This document shows positions 1 to 12,400 of a stretch of DNA of 25,606 nucleotides, one piece after another. Position 1 is the stretch's first letter. Every line of letters begins with the position of its first letter. A model generated the notes under the pieces. That model was not told where the DNA came from and ran no database searches. It worked only from the letters and a program-made list of their open reading frames with translations. The stretch covers positions 1 through 25,606 of the forward strand of contig DF237836.1 of the NCBI GenBank assembly GCA_000708835.1. Reading direction: 5' to 3'. Made by a program: the position numbers and the translations under genes. This DNA is from Klebsormidium nitens. Its lineage: Eukaryota > Streptophyta > Klebsormidiophyceae > Klebsormidiales > Klebsormidiaceae.

Positions 1-1636
1 GTAAGCTGGTTGAGAAGCTTCTTCTGAAGAGACTGTAACGCAATACATGAGAATTTGTGACCAATTCAAACGATGTAGGGACTGGGACTGCTAGTGCATG
101 ACCAGCGGAGAGTGTACGAATGACCTACCGACTTTCTCATGGTCGACTTGAGAGCCAATTCTAGATTTAAAGAGGTCACCAGTTTGTGGGGCACGTGCTT
201 TGAGATAGATATCGGTCGATTGAGAGGAAACACTGAAACTCCAAAGTCCCCAACCTTTTGCATGCTAGTGAGTTGTGTACCGTACTTTGTCCATTATAAG
301 CTGGCCCATCGGGAGTTTGAAACCTCCGGTGAGATGTGTCTCCAAGTTAACTCTGTGCGGCTTAAGCCGAAGAGCACGTACGAACGAGTGACTGCCATTC
401 ATAAGATTATTAAGAAGCAAGAACCTGTACCATATAGTGAAACTCGTTTGCCATGTGCATGATATGATTTGATGTCGATTGCCCGCCAGCATGTGCCCAA
501 TCGATTAAGTAGTAGATGCAGCGAAGCGAGTTGGCAGCACCATAATCTCAGGGGACCCGCTAAAGTGCTGGTGCTCAATAGCCGCTGAGCTATATCGATC
601 ATGCACACTGGTAAATTCCTCGATCGATCCAATCGCTGAAGTCCACCATCATCGCAAGATGGTACATGTAGACCTGGCACAATCCGAGAGATTGAACCCT
701 TGCAACTTCCATCTTAGCGGCCTCTTCTGATCGATCGCCCCGGACTTCAATCAAGTACCCAACCACATTGCGCTGAAGGTTCTTCATGCATGACGGTCAT
801 AACATGCACAACCTGTATAGCTCTGCTCGGGCCATACAATCGGTCGGACGTGTTGCAGATGCGCATGCTAGTGAGCTAGTGTCGGACCATGTACGTGTGC
901 GATGATCGATTCACAGCTTGCATGTAAGTACTGGTTAGACTGGCGGCTGATGACGGTTGGTAAAGTGCGCCGGGCCGCCGGCCATGCAAAATCGATTATG
1001 GATCTTAATTGTACATGAATATGCTACGGCGGTGCCAGTTGCACATGTGCATGCGCGCGAGCTTAACTCTCCATTTGCATTGGCTGGCAGGATGGCGATT
1101 ACACTTGCAACTAGAGGGCGGCTTCTCAGGAATCTAATGCTCTACCAGGACGATTCAATGCCGCTGTGCAAAATCATTGAATTGAATAGGATCTCGCAGT
1201 TTAGTGTCGCAAGCCCGCCAGGCTGGCAATGTTGTAGGTGGCCCGCTCATGCCATGATGCAACACGTTAGTACGCCGCCCACCGTACCATGATCACCCAA
1301 TCGCCGGGACGGTTGACAAGGATCACACCGAGGTACTTGTGACTCCAAACAAACGACTCATTATTTCTCAAATGAGGGATCGATCTATATGTAGCTTGTT
1401 TCAAGGCGTAACGTAAAAGCTTAGGGAGCTGCGACCACCATTGACGATGGGCTGTAAGCTTATTCAAAGGGACTGACTTCTGCAATCCCTGCTTGGAGGA
1501 CGGTGCCAATGTCGAGAATCTGTACACACCTCTATAAAGTCCCGGGCAACCAAAGCAACATCCCAACAAATCCGGAATTCGAAACTCTCAATATACACGG
1601 GCAGCTCAGGCGCTCCTCGTCGGCGAGGAAGCACCG
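1..1636. other. intergenic region downstream of MTQ2, no gene recognised
   Basis: No conserved protein is recognisable here on either strand. The stretch is rich in CATGCA/GCATGC motifs, for example near 260, 456, 600, 786, 860, 981 and 1047. The most protein-like open frame is on the minus strand at 787-599 (62 codons, beginning MKNLQRNVVGYLIEVRG), with ordinary amino-acid composition but no family I know and no clear splice partners. A plus-strand frame at 139-462 (107 codons) is likewise unrecognised. Both could be chance frames, so neither is called as a gene. Confidence 0.6.
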
Positions 1637-4091
1637 TCAGGACCGCCAGAAAGCCAAACGTTTCAGTGACAGACTCCCAAACGTCCTTTCCTCTTTTGAC
1701 TTCTCGCTCTCTGCCGGGTCCCTCCAAAACTTGATGACCTGCAGACTCTCCTCCTCTGTCTGCCGCTGTATCACGATCCGCGACGCAAAGCCCTGCTTCT
1801 TCATGATGCGGCAAATCTCCTGCGGATCATTCGTCGTGAGCGTTACCATATACAACCACCCGTCGGGCGACAACAACCCGTCAACCAGGGGCAGAAACCT
1901 ATCTATGACAGTCCTACCACGGTCGCCCCCAGCCCATGCAGCCATCGCCCCGGGCCCCCCAACGTCTTCTTCTTCGGTTGGAACGTACGGCGGGTTAAAC
2001 AAAAGCACATCGACACTCTTTTCCAAGTGCTTCTCCAGTCCGTCCAACAGATCCGTCACCACCGTCTCCGCCTCGACGCCATGCGCTGCGAGCGTTTCTC
2101 GCGTGGCCTCCGCTGCGGTCGGGTTGAGGTCGGTCGCGAGGAAGCGCGTGCTGCCTTGGTCGCCGATCATGAGCGCCAGCGACGTGATGACGAAACCGCT
2201 CCCGGAGCCGACCTGGACGACGTAACACTTCAGGGCATCAGAGTAAGGAGCGTTACGTTTGGGTTGCCAGAGTCCAAATTTCCAATGTCATGAAGTCGAC
2301 TTAATAACTTAAGACAATCCGATGCCCCAGAAGTCTACTCAACGCTCACATTCTTGTACTGATCGGCACTCCCGAGACTTCAGTATGTGCGAAAACGGAA
2401 ATACTACCCTTGCATCTTTGTAGGCCCGTTTGCTGCACGGCGTAGACAGCTAGTCGTTGGGAAGGACTTTCGAACGAGGGGGTAGAAGTATCATGCCTCG
2501 CTTCTAGAGCGTGCTTAATTGACTCAAAAGCACGCACTGCACCGCCCCAGAGGTACCCCTGCAAACTCCACCCGTCGCACATTTTCCACGCCGAAGAGGC
2601 GTGAGAGAGACGAGTGGACCGTGCTACCAATCAAGTCTGCAGCGCATGCCGCTGACGAACTTCACCAAATTCGCTGCACAGAATGCCAGAGCGATACTTG
2701 AAAAAACAGAAGGAAGGAAAGAAGGAGAATGAGGAGTGTCCTTTCCTGCAAACATGGACTTCCTGCGGGTGTCAAGAGAATTGAGTCGGGACCAGAAGAA
2801 GCGAGGTACCTTGCGAGGTATCGACAGATACGGGTAAATTGCGCAACTAGGGGGGGAGAGATCGATGACGATCGAGCAGGAGCTGACCTCAACTCACAGA
2901 TCTGGGTCCGGTCGTGGGTGTCCAACAAGGAAGGCCCATCAGTATAGTCACCAAGACCAGGGCGAGGCCGAGATATATCAGCTGCGCCTCACCTCAACGC
3001 CCAGTTCCGGGTTCAGCCCGTGGGGTCCGATTTTTAACATTGAAACAGATCACAAAAGAAAGATTTAGACCTTATCAGGACGAACGGAAGATCTAGTCAA
3101 GCTGCGACTCACCTCATCACAAGTGGTATGGGTTCCAGCTCGCAGGTTGCCAGATCATTGACATTCGGGAATTACACGAACAACAGACAACAGGACTGCA
3201 GAAAAAAGACAATGATACCAAATCAAACTGCAACTCACCTCAACGCACAGTTTCGGGTCCAGCTCGCGCAGGTGTGCCTGGTCCGCCATGAGCGCGTCCA
3301 CGAGCGCAAAGCTGTCGTCGCACGGCTCGTACACGTCGCGGTGGCGCGCGACGAGGCGCACGTCCGCGCTGCGGGGAAGTGCGACCTGCGGACGTCCGGG
3401 ACTTTGTGAGATAGTCAAATTCCTCTTGTAATCGTCATGCAATCATTTGTAACTCTGCATGTTCTAGGGGAGTCCCCCAAACGGGACCCTTGAAGGTGCT
3501 GAAGAATGAGAAATAGCAAGCAGCAGAAGAGCATTAAGTTGCGTCAAAACATCGCTTTCAAGCTGCGTACACTGCTCGCGAGTTGGGCAATTCAAGGTGC
3601 AGCAAGCGGAGTTGAAGGCCGTCAATTTCCAAACGAAAAATGCGGATTCACAGGTACCAGGACAAAGTGACAAGTCAGGTCCACTGCGCAGGGAGTAAAC
3701 TCAGTTGTAGAGCTTGAGTATTTGCCTCAAAAGGACTTGGAAGTCAAGATGACAAAGCAGGTCGCATATGAAAAGAACGAGCACACTCAAGTACGCGCGG
3801 CTGCCATCTGTTTGGTACTTGAGCTAATCGCCTCTTTTACAAACTTTTAAACCTATTGACAGAACAGGACGAAAAGCAACAGTGGTTTTTTCCTAGACCA
3901 CACAAGGAGAGTGAAGAGATCTTAATCCTGCGGATTGTCAAGCCCTGTCTCGAACTCGGTCCACCAAGGTTGGTTAAACTGTTGATAGCTCAGGACGCAG
4001 CGCCGCACCTCTTCAATGGTAGGCCGTCGGTACTCTCTACTCACGCGCCTGCTGCCACTGCTGCTCGACCTCCTCCCAAACTCGTGCTCAT
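1637..4091 (-). CDS. MTQ2: eRF1 glutamine methyltransferase, HemK2/MTQ2 family (N6AMT1 homologue)
   Basis: Three exons: 4091-4045, 3368-3239 and 2212-1637, giving 250 residues; phases match at both junctions. The family N5-methylates the glutamine of the GGQ motif in release factor eRF1, using S-adenosylmethionine, normally with TRM112 as obligate partner, in cytosol or nucleus. Visible motifs: RLVARHRDVYEPCDDSF (about 20-36), the glycine-rich SAM loop VGSGSG (60-65), the acidic TDLNP (86-90), catalytic NPPY (132-135), then WAGG and the C-terminal IKFWRD. Length fits the family, apart from a basic tail of about 27 residues after FWRD. I chose the ATG at 4091 because plant homologues begin only a few residues before the RLV motif. 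An in-frame ATG at 4124 would add 11 residues. The donors after exons 1 and 2 are perfect GTGAGT. Intron 2 contains decayed copies of the end of exon 2 (separate entry). Family assignment is firm; the exact start is less so. Confidence 0.94.
2881..3275 (-). repeat. degenerate tandem copies of the MTQ2 exon-2 end and its splice donor
   Basis: The last 30-40 bases of MTQ2 exon 2 plus the start of intron 2 (about 3275-3227) recur three times further down intron 2, at about 3151-3100, 3025-2980 and 2918-2881. Spacing is about 127, 120 and 99 bases, and the filler between copies is diverged. On the coding strand the exon ends ELDPKLCVE then GTGAGT. The copy at 3025-2980 reads LNPELGVE then GTGAGG, and the copy at 3151-3100 reads ELEP... 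and keeps GTGAGT. The outermost copy has an in-frame stop and a weak GTCAGC donor. This looks like old tandem duplication across an exon-intron border. Confidence 0.75.
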
Positions 4092-6483
4092 GAGGTCGCT
4101 CCTCTGCTTCCCATTGGCCAACATCCAGGACAACGTCCATGTCCCAAGGCCCAGAGATGGTCTCAAAATGTGTTCAACCTGAACATTGTGCGTGCGACGA
4201 ATGTTTGAAAGGAGTTGAACGAAAACTTTTGCCGAGCAGGGAAGCTGGTCTTTGAAGGTGATTATAGAAAGCAAGTAATTGAAGCAACGGTACCAAGAGA
4301 ATCTAAAGAGATTGTGTGGAGAAACGGAGAATGTGACATAATAACTGAAAAGAAGGTGTGGTTGATGTAGGTGGTGGTGGCCTCGCTGCAACCTACTTTT
4401 CTTAACCTTGGAAAGTTGTAAGAACGGTGCGAAAGTCCCTGAAATAGGCATTCTGAGGAAACTAGATTTCCTACTAACAACAGTGCGTATACAGGTATGA
4501 GGCAACCCGTGGACTGAAGTTTGGTCAGATTTGTGTGGATGCTACCAGGTAGGAGAGAAGCTGCCCCTGGCTAAAAAGTTGTTCATATGTACTGATTCCA
4601 AATGGTCACTTTTACAGAGACTTCAAATCTTGTAAGAAGTGTGCAAGCACACTCACGCAAGATTGGCACGGCAATGCACGTTACTGGTGCTGGAAACACA
4701 CGACTCTACTAACAACTGCCGGGTCACTTTTCAAATGAGAAGGAACAGGCAATCGAGCTACATTAGCCAGGCTGCGCCAGTCCTGTGCAACTTGATGCAT
4801 AGTGACAATCAAATTGTAGACATGAGGTGCTGTCGCAGACTTTCTGGTTCTGCTCCAGATAAGAGAGCAGACTTTTCAGTTGGACTGCACAGAGGAGTCC
4901 ACCACAATTGACACGTACAGCTCTCCATCACACAGCTTCAAACGACGTGTCTAATTGCTAACCAAAGTAGACCAAGGTGTGACCCGAGTAATGCACGACA
5001 AAGTGGTTTTTCAGCGATGTTTGTAGCAATCTGCACATGAGAGAATTGCAAAAGAAGGAGAAGGGAGGCAACTCACCCCACATCAGACGTCAAAGTTCCA
5101 GTGCAGCTGTCCCAACTGCTCGTGCAAGCTCCGTTCTGCTTGCACGCGCCAACAATTCGCAGCTTCTTTGTGCTAAGATGAACCGAAACTCGTTCACATA
5201 AGAATTGCTCCTAGCCTCTTCTAAAGATGGATGCTGCATAGGCCTCCAAATCAGCATGCGTATCACTTGTGCGCCCAAAATGATGAGACTCTGAGAGACT
5301 GAGACATCTCAGACTCGAGGTAGGGCTGTCGTTGGACCGACTCCGCGAGTCTCCCGTGTACATACGGTAAGCTGCGCGGCTGTCTGCGCGCGCAGGGGGT
5401 TGCCAGAGCTGTACATCAGTCGCGGGCGCGGCGGCCGCACTTCCCGGAGGCTGCCGGCCGTGGGCGCCGGCTGCCGGCCGCATTTGAGCATTTTGAGAAC
5501 ATATGAACAAAACTTCGAGCACCGTATAGCACCGCAGCATCGTTGCAAACTTCCGGCTCTGCCCTTCGTACCGTATTGCATACGTCTCTCTTTCCGTTGT
5601 GCACGCATTCGTACTTGGTGCCTGCAAGAGCCATGATAATAAGCCCTCTTCCAGCGGAAAGGGTGCGGAAAGGGTTTAAAGGGTTGGTTTGTATATCAGC
5701 ATGAAGCGCAGGGCACAGCCTTGTTGCATGACTTTATTCAAGGGACGTACCAAGGCGGTTGGCCAGACTGCATGACTGCAAAGTGCGGTTTCTGCATGAT
5801 TGACTCTGGCATGCGCGTGTCTCAAAATTAGAAAAGTCTAAAGCAGTTTTCATGGCCGCCCCGGCAATAATCTGCTGCATGCAATGGCCAGAGTGACACA
5901 ATCCCAAACGATTAGGTGGCTGATTGTTGGAGCTGAGCCGCTTGATTCGACTACGACAGACAGTATGTTTGAATGATCAATCGGTTCACGCATAAATGAC
6001 GAGAATCAACGTTAGGATCGTTCTTCATGACTGCTTTAAATCCTCTGCAATGGCGCCACACGACCATGTAAATGTGACACGCCGAGCTCGGCTGCCGTTA
6101 CTCCAAGTTCCTTGACCATACCTGAGGAGTCCCAACTCCCTACTTATGCCAAACGCGCGCATCTACCGCTCATCAATGACACTAGCCTAAGAAGGGGCAA
6201 ACCACATCGTCATCAGAAACCTGCTTGATCCACCAAGTATTGTACATGTCTAATTCTTTGCTTGAGAGCTGTGCTTTTGCGACAATCACTAGATATGACC
6301 TCCCGAAATTACCTAGGCTGATTCCCCTCGGATGCCGAGCATGTCGGAGTCAAGATCAACCTGTATCCGCAAAGTATTGAAATCAATTACAAATGCACTT
6401 AAGCCTTGTCAAATAAACCACAGATCCCATGCAAAAATTTTGCTTGCAACTGTTCTGCCAAAGAACCACCGCTTCGCACCGCC
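4092..6483. other. intergenic region between RanBPM 3' end and MTQ2 start
   Basis: No conserved gene is seen. The part next to 4092 is the likely MTQ2 5' UTR and promoter. Just upstream of the chosen MTQ2 ATG lie an in-frame ATG (4124) and an out-of-frame ATG (4140). The latter's frame stays open to the exon-1 donor at 4044 and could act as an overlapping upstream reading frame if the transcript starts above it. A GC-rich patch at about 5420-5482 holds a doubled GGCTGCCGGCCG (5449-5460 and 5469-5480). Open frames around 5200-5640 exist on both strands in several frames, which suggests a stop-poor sequence rather than a gene. Confidence 0.6.
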
Positions 6484-9400
6484 TTATGAACCCTGCAATA
6501 AAAGCTCAGGTACAGAGAAGTGGCAAAAGACACGTCCCAGCCTAGTGTACTCACCAGCCTGGCTGCTCGACCGACGGTAGAGGCCAACTCCTTATGGACG
6601 GCTGCCGCTTGGCAGTAGAGTGTCTGCACATACCCGAAAGAACACTGATTGAGTCATGCGGTGAAGCCGTGAAACATGGTACAGCTGGGCCTGACCATCA
6701 CAAAACATAGACTTGCGTCCGTTTCTTCACTCGGTATCATTGAGACTGTACGAACGGGTTGCCATGAAAATTCAACTAAACTAAGGATGCTTTGGAGTCT
6801 CGCGAGAGTCACGGGGATTGATGGTCGGCATCAAGTTTTATCGGTGTGGTATTCTATGCCAAAATACTCTGAAAGTCTGGTAGCCTAGAACATGGTGCGT
6901 GGAATTACACATCAATGAAGTAATGTGGAAACAAGATCTTATATCAACGGAACATTTCACGAAACTTACCGTCAACGGAGGCCGGCTGGGCTCCCCTTGC
7001 AATGCTGCAAAGCCGGTTGAAGACCGTGGTGAGAAGAGGAGACAATCGGCACTCCAATCGTGAGCCATCCTGATCGATATCAAAATGGCATCCCGGACAC
7101 GTACGTTTCTCCCCGATTCTCGCATATCTCACAAAGCAAGTGCGGGAAAGCCCAACTGCGAAACCAGCTCTGCAACGCTCTCTTCTTGAGCGAGCTATTT
7201 TATCGAGTCAGGAGTACTTGAAGCTAAAGGTACCGCACGCTCCCAGCTTTCCCATGAACTTTTTGACTCGACCTGACCGAGTGAGGAAATAGAACATTTT
7301 TTCGTTTCCTGGGTCCATGGGACAGTGCCGATGAGGCAACTCAGTTGCAAGATGGAAATCGACCAGATTGCAAGATGGAAAGAGCCGCTCACTCCAAGGG
7401 AGTATCTACCTATAAACGTCCATCCCGTCCCTGTCTGATGACGCGGTTACTGTAGAAGCGTTCCTTGAAGCAAACCCTCAACACCACCCCCTCGTTCCTC
7501 ACCTTTTCTTGCCCAAATACTCGAAATCCTTCCCTGCAGAGTCAGTTCTCACCTTTCAAGGCGACGTTGAGCTCTTCCGAGACGGCCTTCCGTCGCCCCT
7601 GCTCCAGCAGGTAAGACAGGGGGCTCGCCTGGGGGTCGGGGTAGGCGAGCAGTCCAACCACTTCTTGCACTGCTTCGGTCGCCCCCCCTGGCTGCTCGCC
7701 GCCGCATAGCTCGCTGCGGCCGTACGCCATCGTCGCCTCGTCATTGCCCGCGCGGACCTGACAGTCACGGTCCCAATCACAAGGTCGGCATGAAATATAG
7801 ACGCTAAAAACACTGTTATCCCTTTTATTGTCCTCTGTTCCTTTGTCGTAGAAAGGAAACTACTCGCCAACTGAGGGTTTGGAGTAAAGGTTGGCACACG
7901 AGATTCCGCTTGAAAACTAAGAGATTGCACGACCACCTTTTCTTTCACCTTTTCGTGACTGCTTTCGTTCTTAGGAGGCCAAAGTCTCTATGTAAAGATC
8001 AAAAGTCTGCGCAGCTACGCCTGATTGCCACCGCTCGCGCAATCCTGCGATCGACAACCATACGACCCGTGCGCCATTATCCATGAATCACACAGCTCCT
8101 GACAAATGACGCACCCATTTTCGCAAACACACACTCAAAGCTGGGACTTCGATCAATGATCGCCGGTACATGAGCTTCGCGCTTTTTGCATCAAACAAAC
8201 GTCAGACAGGCGAACAGGGTCTCAGAATGCGTTGTCGCGCCAAAACGGTCATGTTCAAGTCGTATGAGGAAGAAGATTTTCAGCAGATTCATCTCAACCG
8301 TCTCAATGGGTTCGGTCGGAGCGTGGTTGTCCAATGCACGTGCCCCCGAAAAACCCGTTTCAAGTGTCGGATAAGGGACTTCTAATGAACCGATCTTGGC
8401 CTCCACATATCGACTTTGATCTTCCTTCAGATTTCAGTTGCTGAAGCGTCCAGCCTTCGCTCTTTTGACGAATACAAGTAGGGGCCCGAAAATCAGACCG
8501 CAGAGAAGCGCATTAGATATATAGACCGTAGATCTCCTTAAAAGGTACTCGTAACAAACAAAACATGTAGAAAGATTGTACAGGTCTCACCATCTCTACG
8601 AACTTTTGGCACTTCAAGGAGAACAGCACCTCCGGAAAAGCGGAGAAGAGCATCGGCGTCGCCTCCTGACTCAATCGGATAGCCTGCAGCGGAGATCGAA
8701 ACTGGATTAGCGAGGTGTCACAATGGAAATGCTGACGTACAATAAAAGGCTTTTCGACAAAAGTGTTCTGGGTCCACCTATGTTTCACCGCTGTAGGAGC
8801 TCTGCAATATCCCTGGCCCAGGTTGCTGGATAATAGGTCGTCACCAAGGAATGGGCCGATCGAGTGAAAAGGAACTCTCCAGACGTGAGCCAGATGTTAA
8901 CTGCCGTTTGTTGCGCAAAAACGCCCTTAGGACTGCATCATATTTCCGGGCTACGTAAATCAAACTGTAACTCTGGGAACTAGTTCCCTGCGCAAAAAGA
9001 AGGGCGAAATCATGCTTACGCGAATTTCTAGGCGAGAAAGGCGGCCAGTTCGAGAACCTTTGGCTTACCTCGTCTATCCGCCCCTCCTCCACTAAACTAC
9101 AAAGCTCTGCACAAACAAGCGCAACTGTGACGATGGGATCCTGAGACAAACTATTCAACTGCCTGTGTTTGTCAGAATGCCTCATCGATCCGGGGATTAT
9201 ACATTGACGAGTTCACAACTCCACTCGGAAAGTCTTCGTCAATGCATCCTACTGTATTTCTGCCACTCCGCCAGAAAATCAAACAAGTGCTCCGTTTATC
9301 CATGTTTTTGGTTCTCAAGTTCTAGAGGACCTGCCAGCCACTTTGAATGAGGAACAGGCCCGTCGAAAGGTCAGGCAACAGAAGACCCGTTCCGCCAAGA

Positions 9401-12400
9401 GCGAAACGAATCGTTGTTCTCTTACTTATTCTTCCTCTTGCGGCATGTTGAACTCCCCTGTCTATACGTCCTTGCAGGAAAACCCTTTCTATCAATGCAC
9501 CGCACTGGAAAATGGCCATGCTCTTTCTTCTCTCTGCACGTTGAACGACTTTGGAGCAGTACAGATACTTGCAAGTCGCCGCTAGTTCCAGAGCAGCAAA
9601 TACCTCCACACTCCGATCGGGCGCTCACGTTTTCTCCGCAGCATACTATCTAGTCGATCCCCCTGGAGGCCGCCCTTCTCGAGATCCCGCGCAAGCGCCG
9701 CCGCCGTTCCGCAGTAGCAATGGTGCGTCAGGTACGACAGCACGAGCCGCCGCACGACGTCACAGTCCGGAATCGGGGTTGACTGAATCGTCGCTAGCAC
9801 TGTCCGCTTTTGCTCCTGTTGCGAAAAAAGGTTAGTGCTCAGAACTGGCAAAACCGGGCATTTCCAACTCTTTTCGGGAATTATGCTGAGGCCCGAGATC
9901 GGCCGTGCATCGCATCTGAATAGTCAACCAAAACTCGGACTCAGTAACCCAATTCAAAAGCTTTCCAATCTGGCGGCTACTTTCAGCAAGTGCTCGAGAG
10001 AGCGGGATATGGGTCGCTTCATCAAGCAAGGAACAGATCCCTGATAAGGAGATACGACAATAGGTGGGGTGTTTCTGGTTCACGAACAAGAGCTCCTGGC
10101 GCTTCCGCCCTGCATCGACCAGGACGGAGAGCCGATGGTTAAGCGCTGGTGAAGAGGGCTGTACCTGAACAAAGCTATCTATGTCGAACACGAACGGCTT
10201 CGTCCCGAAGTTGGCCTCCACTTTCTCCCCAGGAGTTCGCAGGCCGACTGTCGGATACAGTAACTCTGCACGGGGCCGAAATACGGCTGTGATGTTGAGC
10301 GATAGAATGATGCGCAAATCGGTGGCCAGTTTTGCTTGCAGGTCAGTTTTTGCTTGCAGGACCTAGCATCTCGGCGTAGAATTGAAGTGTCGCAATTTGA
10401 ATTTGCATAACACTCGTTATGCGAACGAACGATGAATTTGATGTCATACCAAGAGGGCGTAACGAGCTGTCGAAAGACGGACAACCTACCTGCGGGGGTT
10501 CCGGAGTCAGCCCCTTGACCAGATGTATTTTGATTCCCCTTAAAAGTTTGTTCGTCGCCGAATCTGTAGGAGCTTTGCATCGTCGAAAACTCAATCTTTT
10601 GAGATTTTCGAAACTCGCTGTCACAACGTACACTGAGCAGAGGACCGTTTGTCGGCTCACCGTTGACGCCTGGAAATGCGATTCCAAGGCTGACCCCGTT
10701 TTTCGTGTACATGATGTAATGCTCCAGCTGCACGATGACATCGCAGAACCATGTCAAGATAAGGAGCTCCAATGGACAACTCGATCAGGGGCCGACATAC
10801 TGATTGAACGGGAAATTATGTGCCGGATCGCCTTCTGGACCCTGGCATCGATTGGTGTCCCCAGCATCGACGGTCCAGAGCAAACGGAAGCTAAATTCGC
10901 TTCGTCCATCTAACTGGGTCCTAATGGCTTTCTTACGTACGCAAAGGGACTCCATCATCGTATGAACAGTCGTAGTCTCAAGAGTATCTTTTCATCTGGT
11001 GTCTTCGAGATTCATCTGAGCAATCGTTGCGGAGGGATCTCAAAAACAAAACCGAACCCTCGGTACTGGGAAGTCAGGCAAGCTGCAAGGTTCTATCTTC
11101 GACCTTCTGCATCTGACATACAAAAAGCTCGCCAACAGGAAGAAAGTCAGAGGAGATGATGAATCCCAAGCTATGGAGACTCAGGGTTAAACCTGACCTG
11201 ATTGTAACATGCTCCAATGACGTCCCCTGTCGAAAACGTGGGCCCGTAAATGGTGCCCCGCGAGCACCCCCGGAACGAGCACCCGTCATCGCCATGATAC
11301 CTGAAAAGGACGTCAGGAATCCATACGAGCAGTCCCTTTGACTCAACTGAGTGTGGCTTCCTAGCCAGGTGTTGTAAGAACTTCACGGAGAAGGATCAAC
11401 ACACGGAAGCGGCTGAAAGCTCCGAACTTTACTTGGCTACATGGAAGGGTGGTGCAGCTGAGCGGGCGACAGAAAAAAACTTAGGAGACCCCCTTCTAAA
11501 ACGTCATATGATGCTGGATACACCCGGTGAATTGGTTAGACAGGAAGGATACATCTCCTCCAATCACCAATTCAGAACATATGGTGGGGCGTGAACAGGC
11601 AAATGAAGTTCGAAGGCGTAACTCACCCGTATGAATGAAGCTCCCATCCTGGAGATATACATAGCAAGTCAAGTCAGAAGTCGGAATCGTATGGTCAACT
11701 GAGGGTGCATAATGCAATATGTTGATCAACACTCTTCAAGCTGGCCTTCTCGTGAGGGAGGACAAGCACAACAACAGAAACAGTAGTCTTTATCAAGCTA
11801 TGTCGTAGAATGACTCTGCTTTACATCCAAGTTGTGGCTTGACTGTTTTGCTTGGCTCAGATTCCACCACTGCAGATTCCTCAGTGCAATCAGGTGCCAA
11901 CATTCAGGAAAAGGCAAGGTGGCTTCGAGGAGGTTGGATATGACATGATGTCAATGATTTTGACATTCCACCTTTAGTCGGAAGGATAATGGAGAAGACT
12001 TGGTCTAAAGCGCACCTGGGAGGCGTGACATCAGCACCCGGTCCGCGCAAAACCCGATGCCGATGTATCTGATGAAGAAGATACAACAGAGCTTCTCAGC
12101 ATACATACAAGTATCAGCGGGGTTTGTAACAATCCATATCAATGCTTCCATGTCGCAAATCACCACTGCTGCTGCTGCTGCACTTTGGACAAGGGATGGT
12201 TTGGTAGTACCAACTTGAGGTTCAGAATGTCTGGGATCAACAAGAGGTATAATTTGAGACCACTGCTACGCTCTAAAAGCATTGCAAAGGTTTGACTTAG
12301 AAATACCACCTTGAATCAGTCACACCACCAAAATAAGGCTGGTTCAGTTACACCACTGCTTCAGAGAAAGAGCATGGTGCAAATGAATTCAGAATGATTG

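Noticed and set aside
1503-2225. 240-codon plus-strand open frame
   Set aside because: It is antisense to MTQ2 exon 3, whose minus-strand translation has clear methyltransferase motifs (VGSGSG, NPPY).
3922-4140. minus-strand frame beginning MDVVLDVGQWEAEERP as a separate gene
   Set aside because: A perfect GTGAGT donor at 4044-4039 and phase matching show that this DNA is MTQ2 exon 1 in a different frame.
5090-5278. minus-strand frame ending ARAVGTAALEL as an extra RanBPM or unknown exon
   Set aside because: No phase-compatible link to RanBPM and no recognised domain; a nearby GTGAGT alone is weak evidence.
10419-10913. 164-codon plus-strand open frame
   Set aside because: It runs antisense over a RanBPM SPRY exon (10661-10727) and its introns; no recognisable product.
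12160-12182. short CTG/GCT triplet run
   Set aside because: Only about five units inside a RanBPM intron; an ordinary microsatellite.
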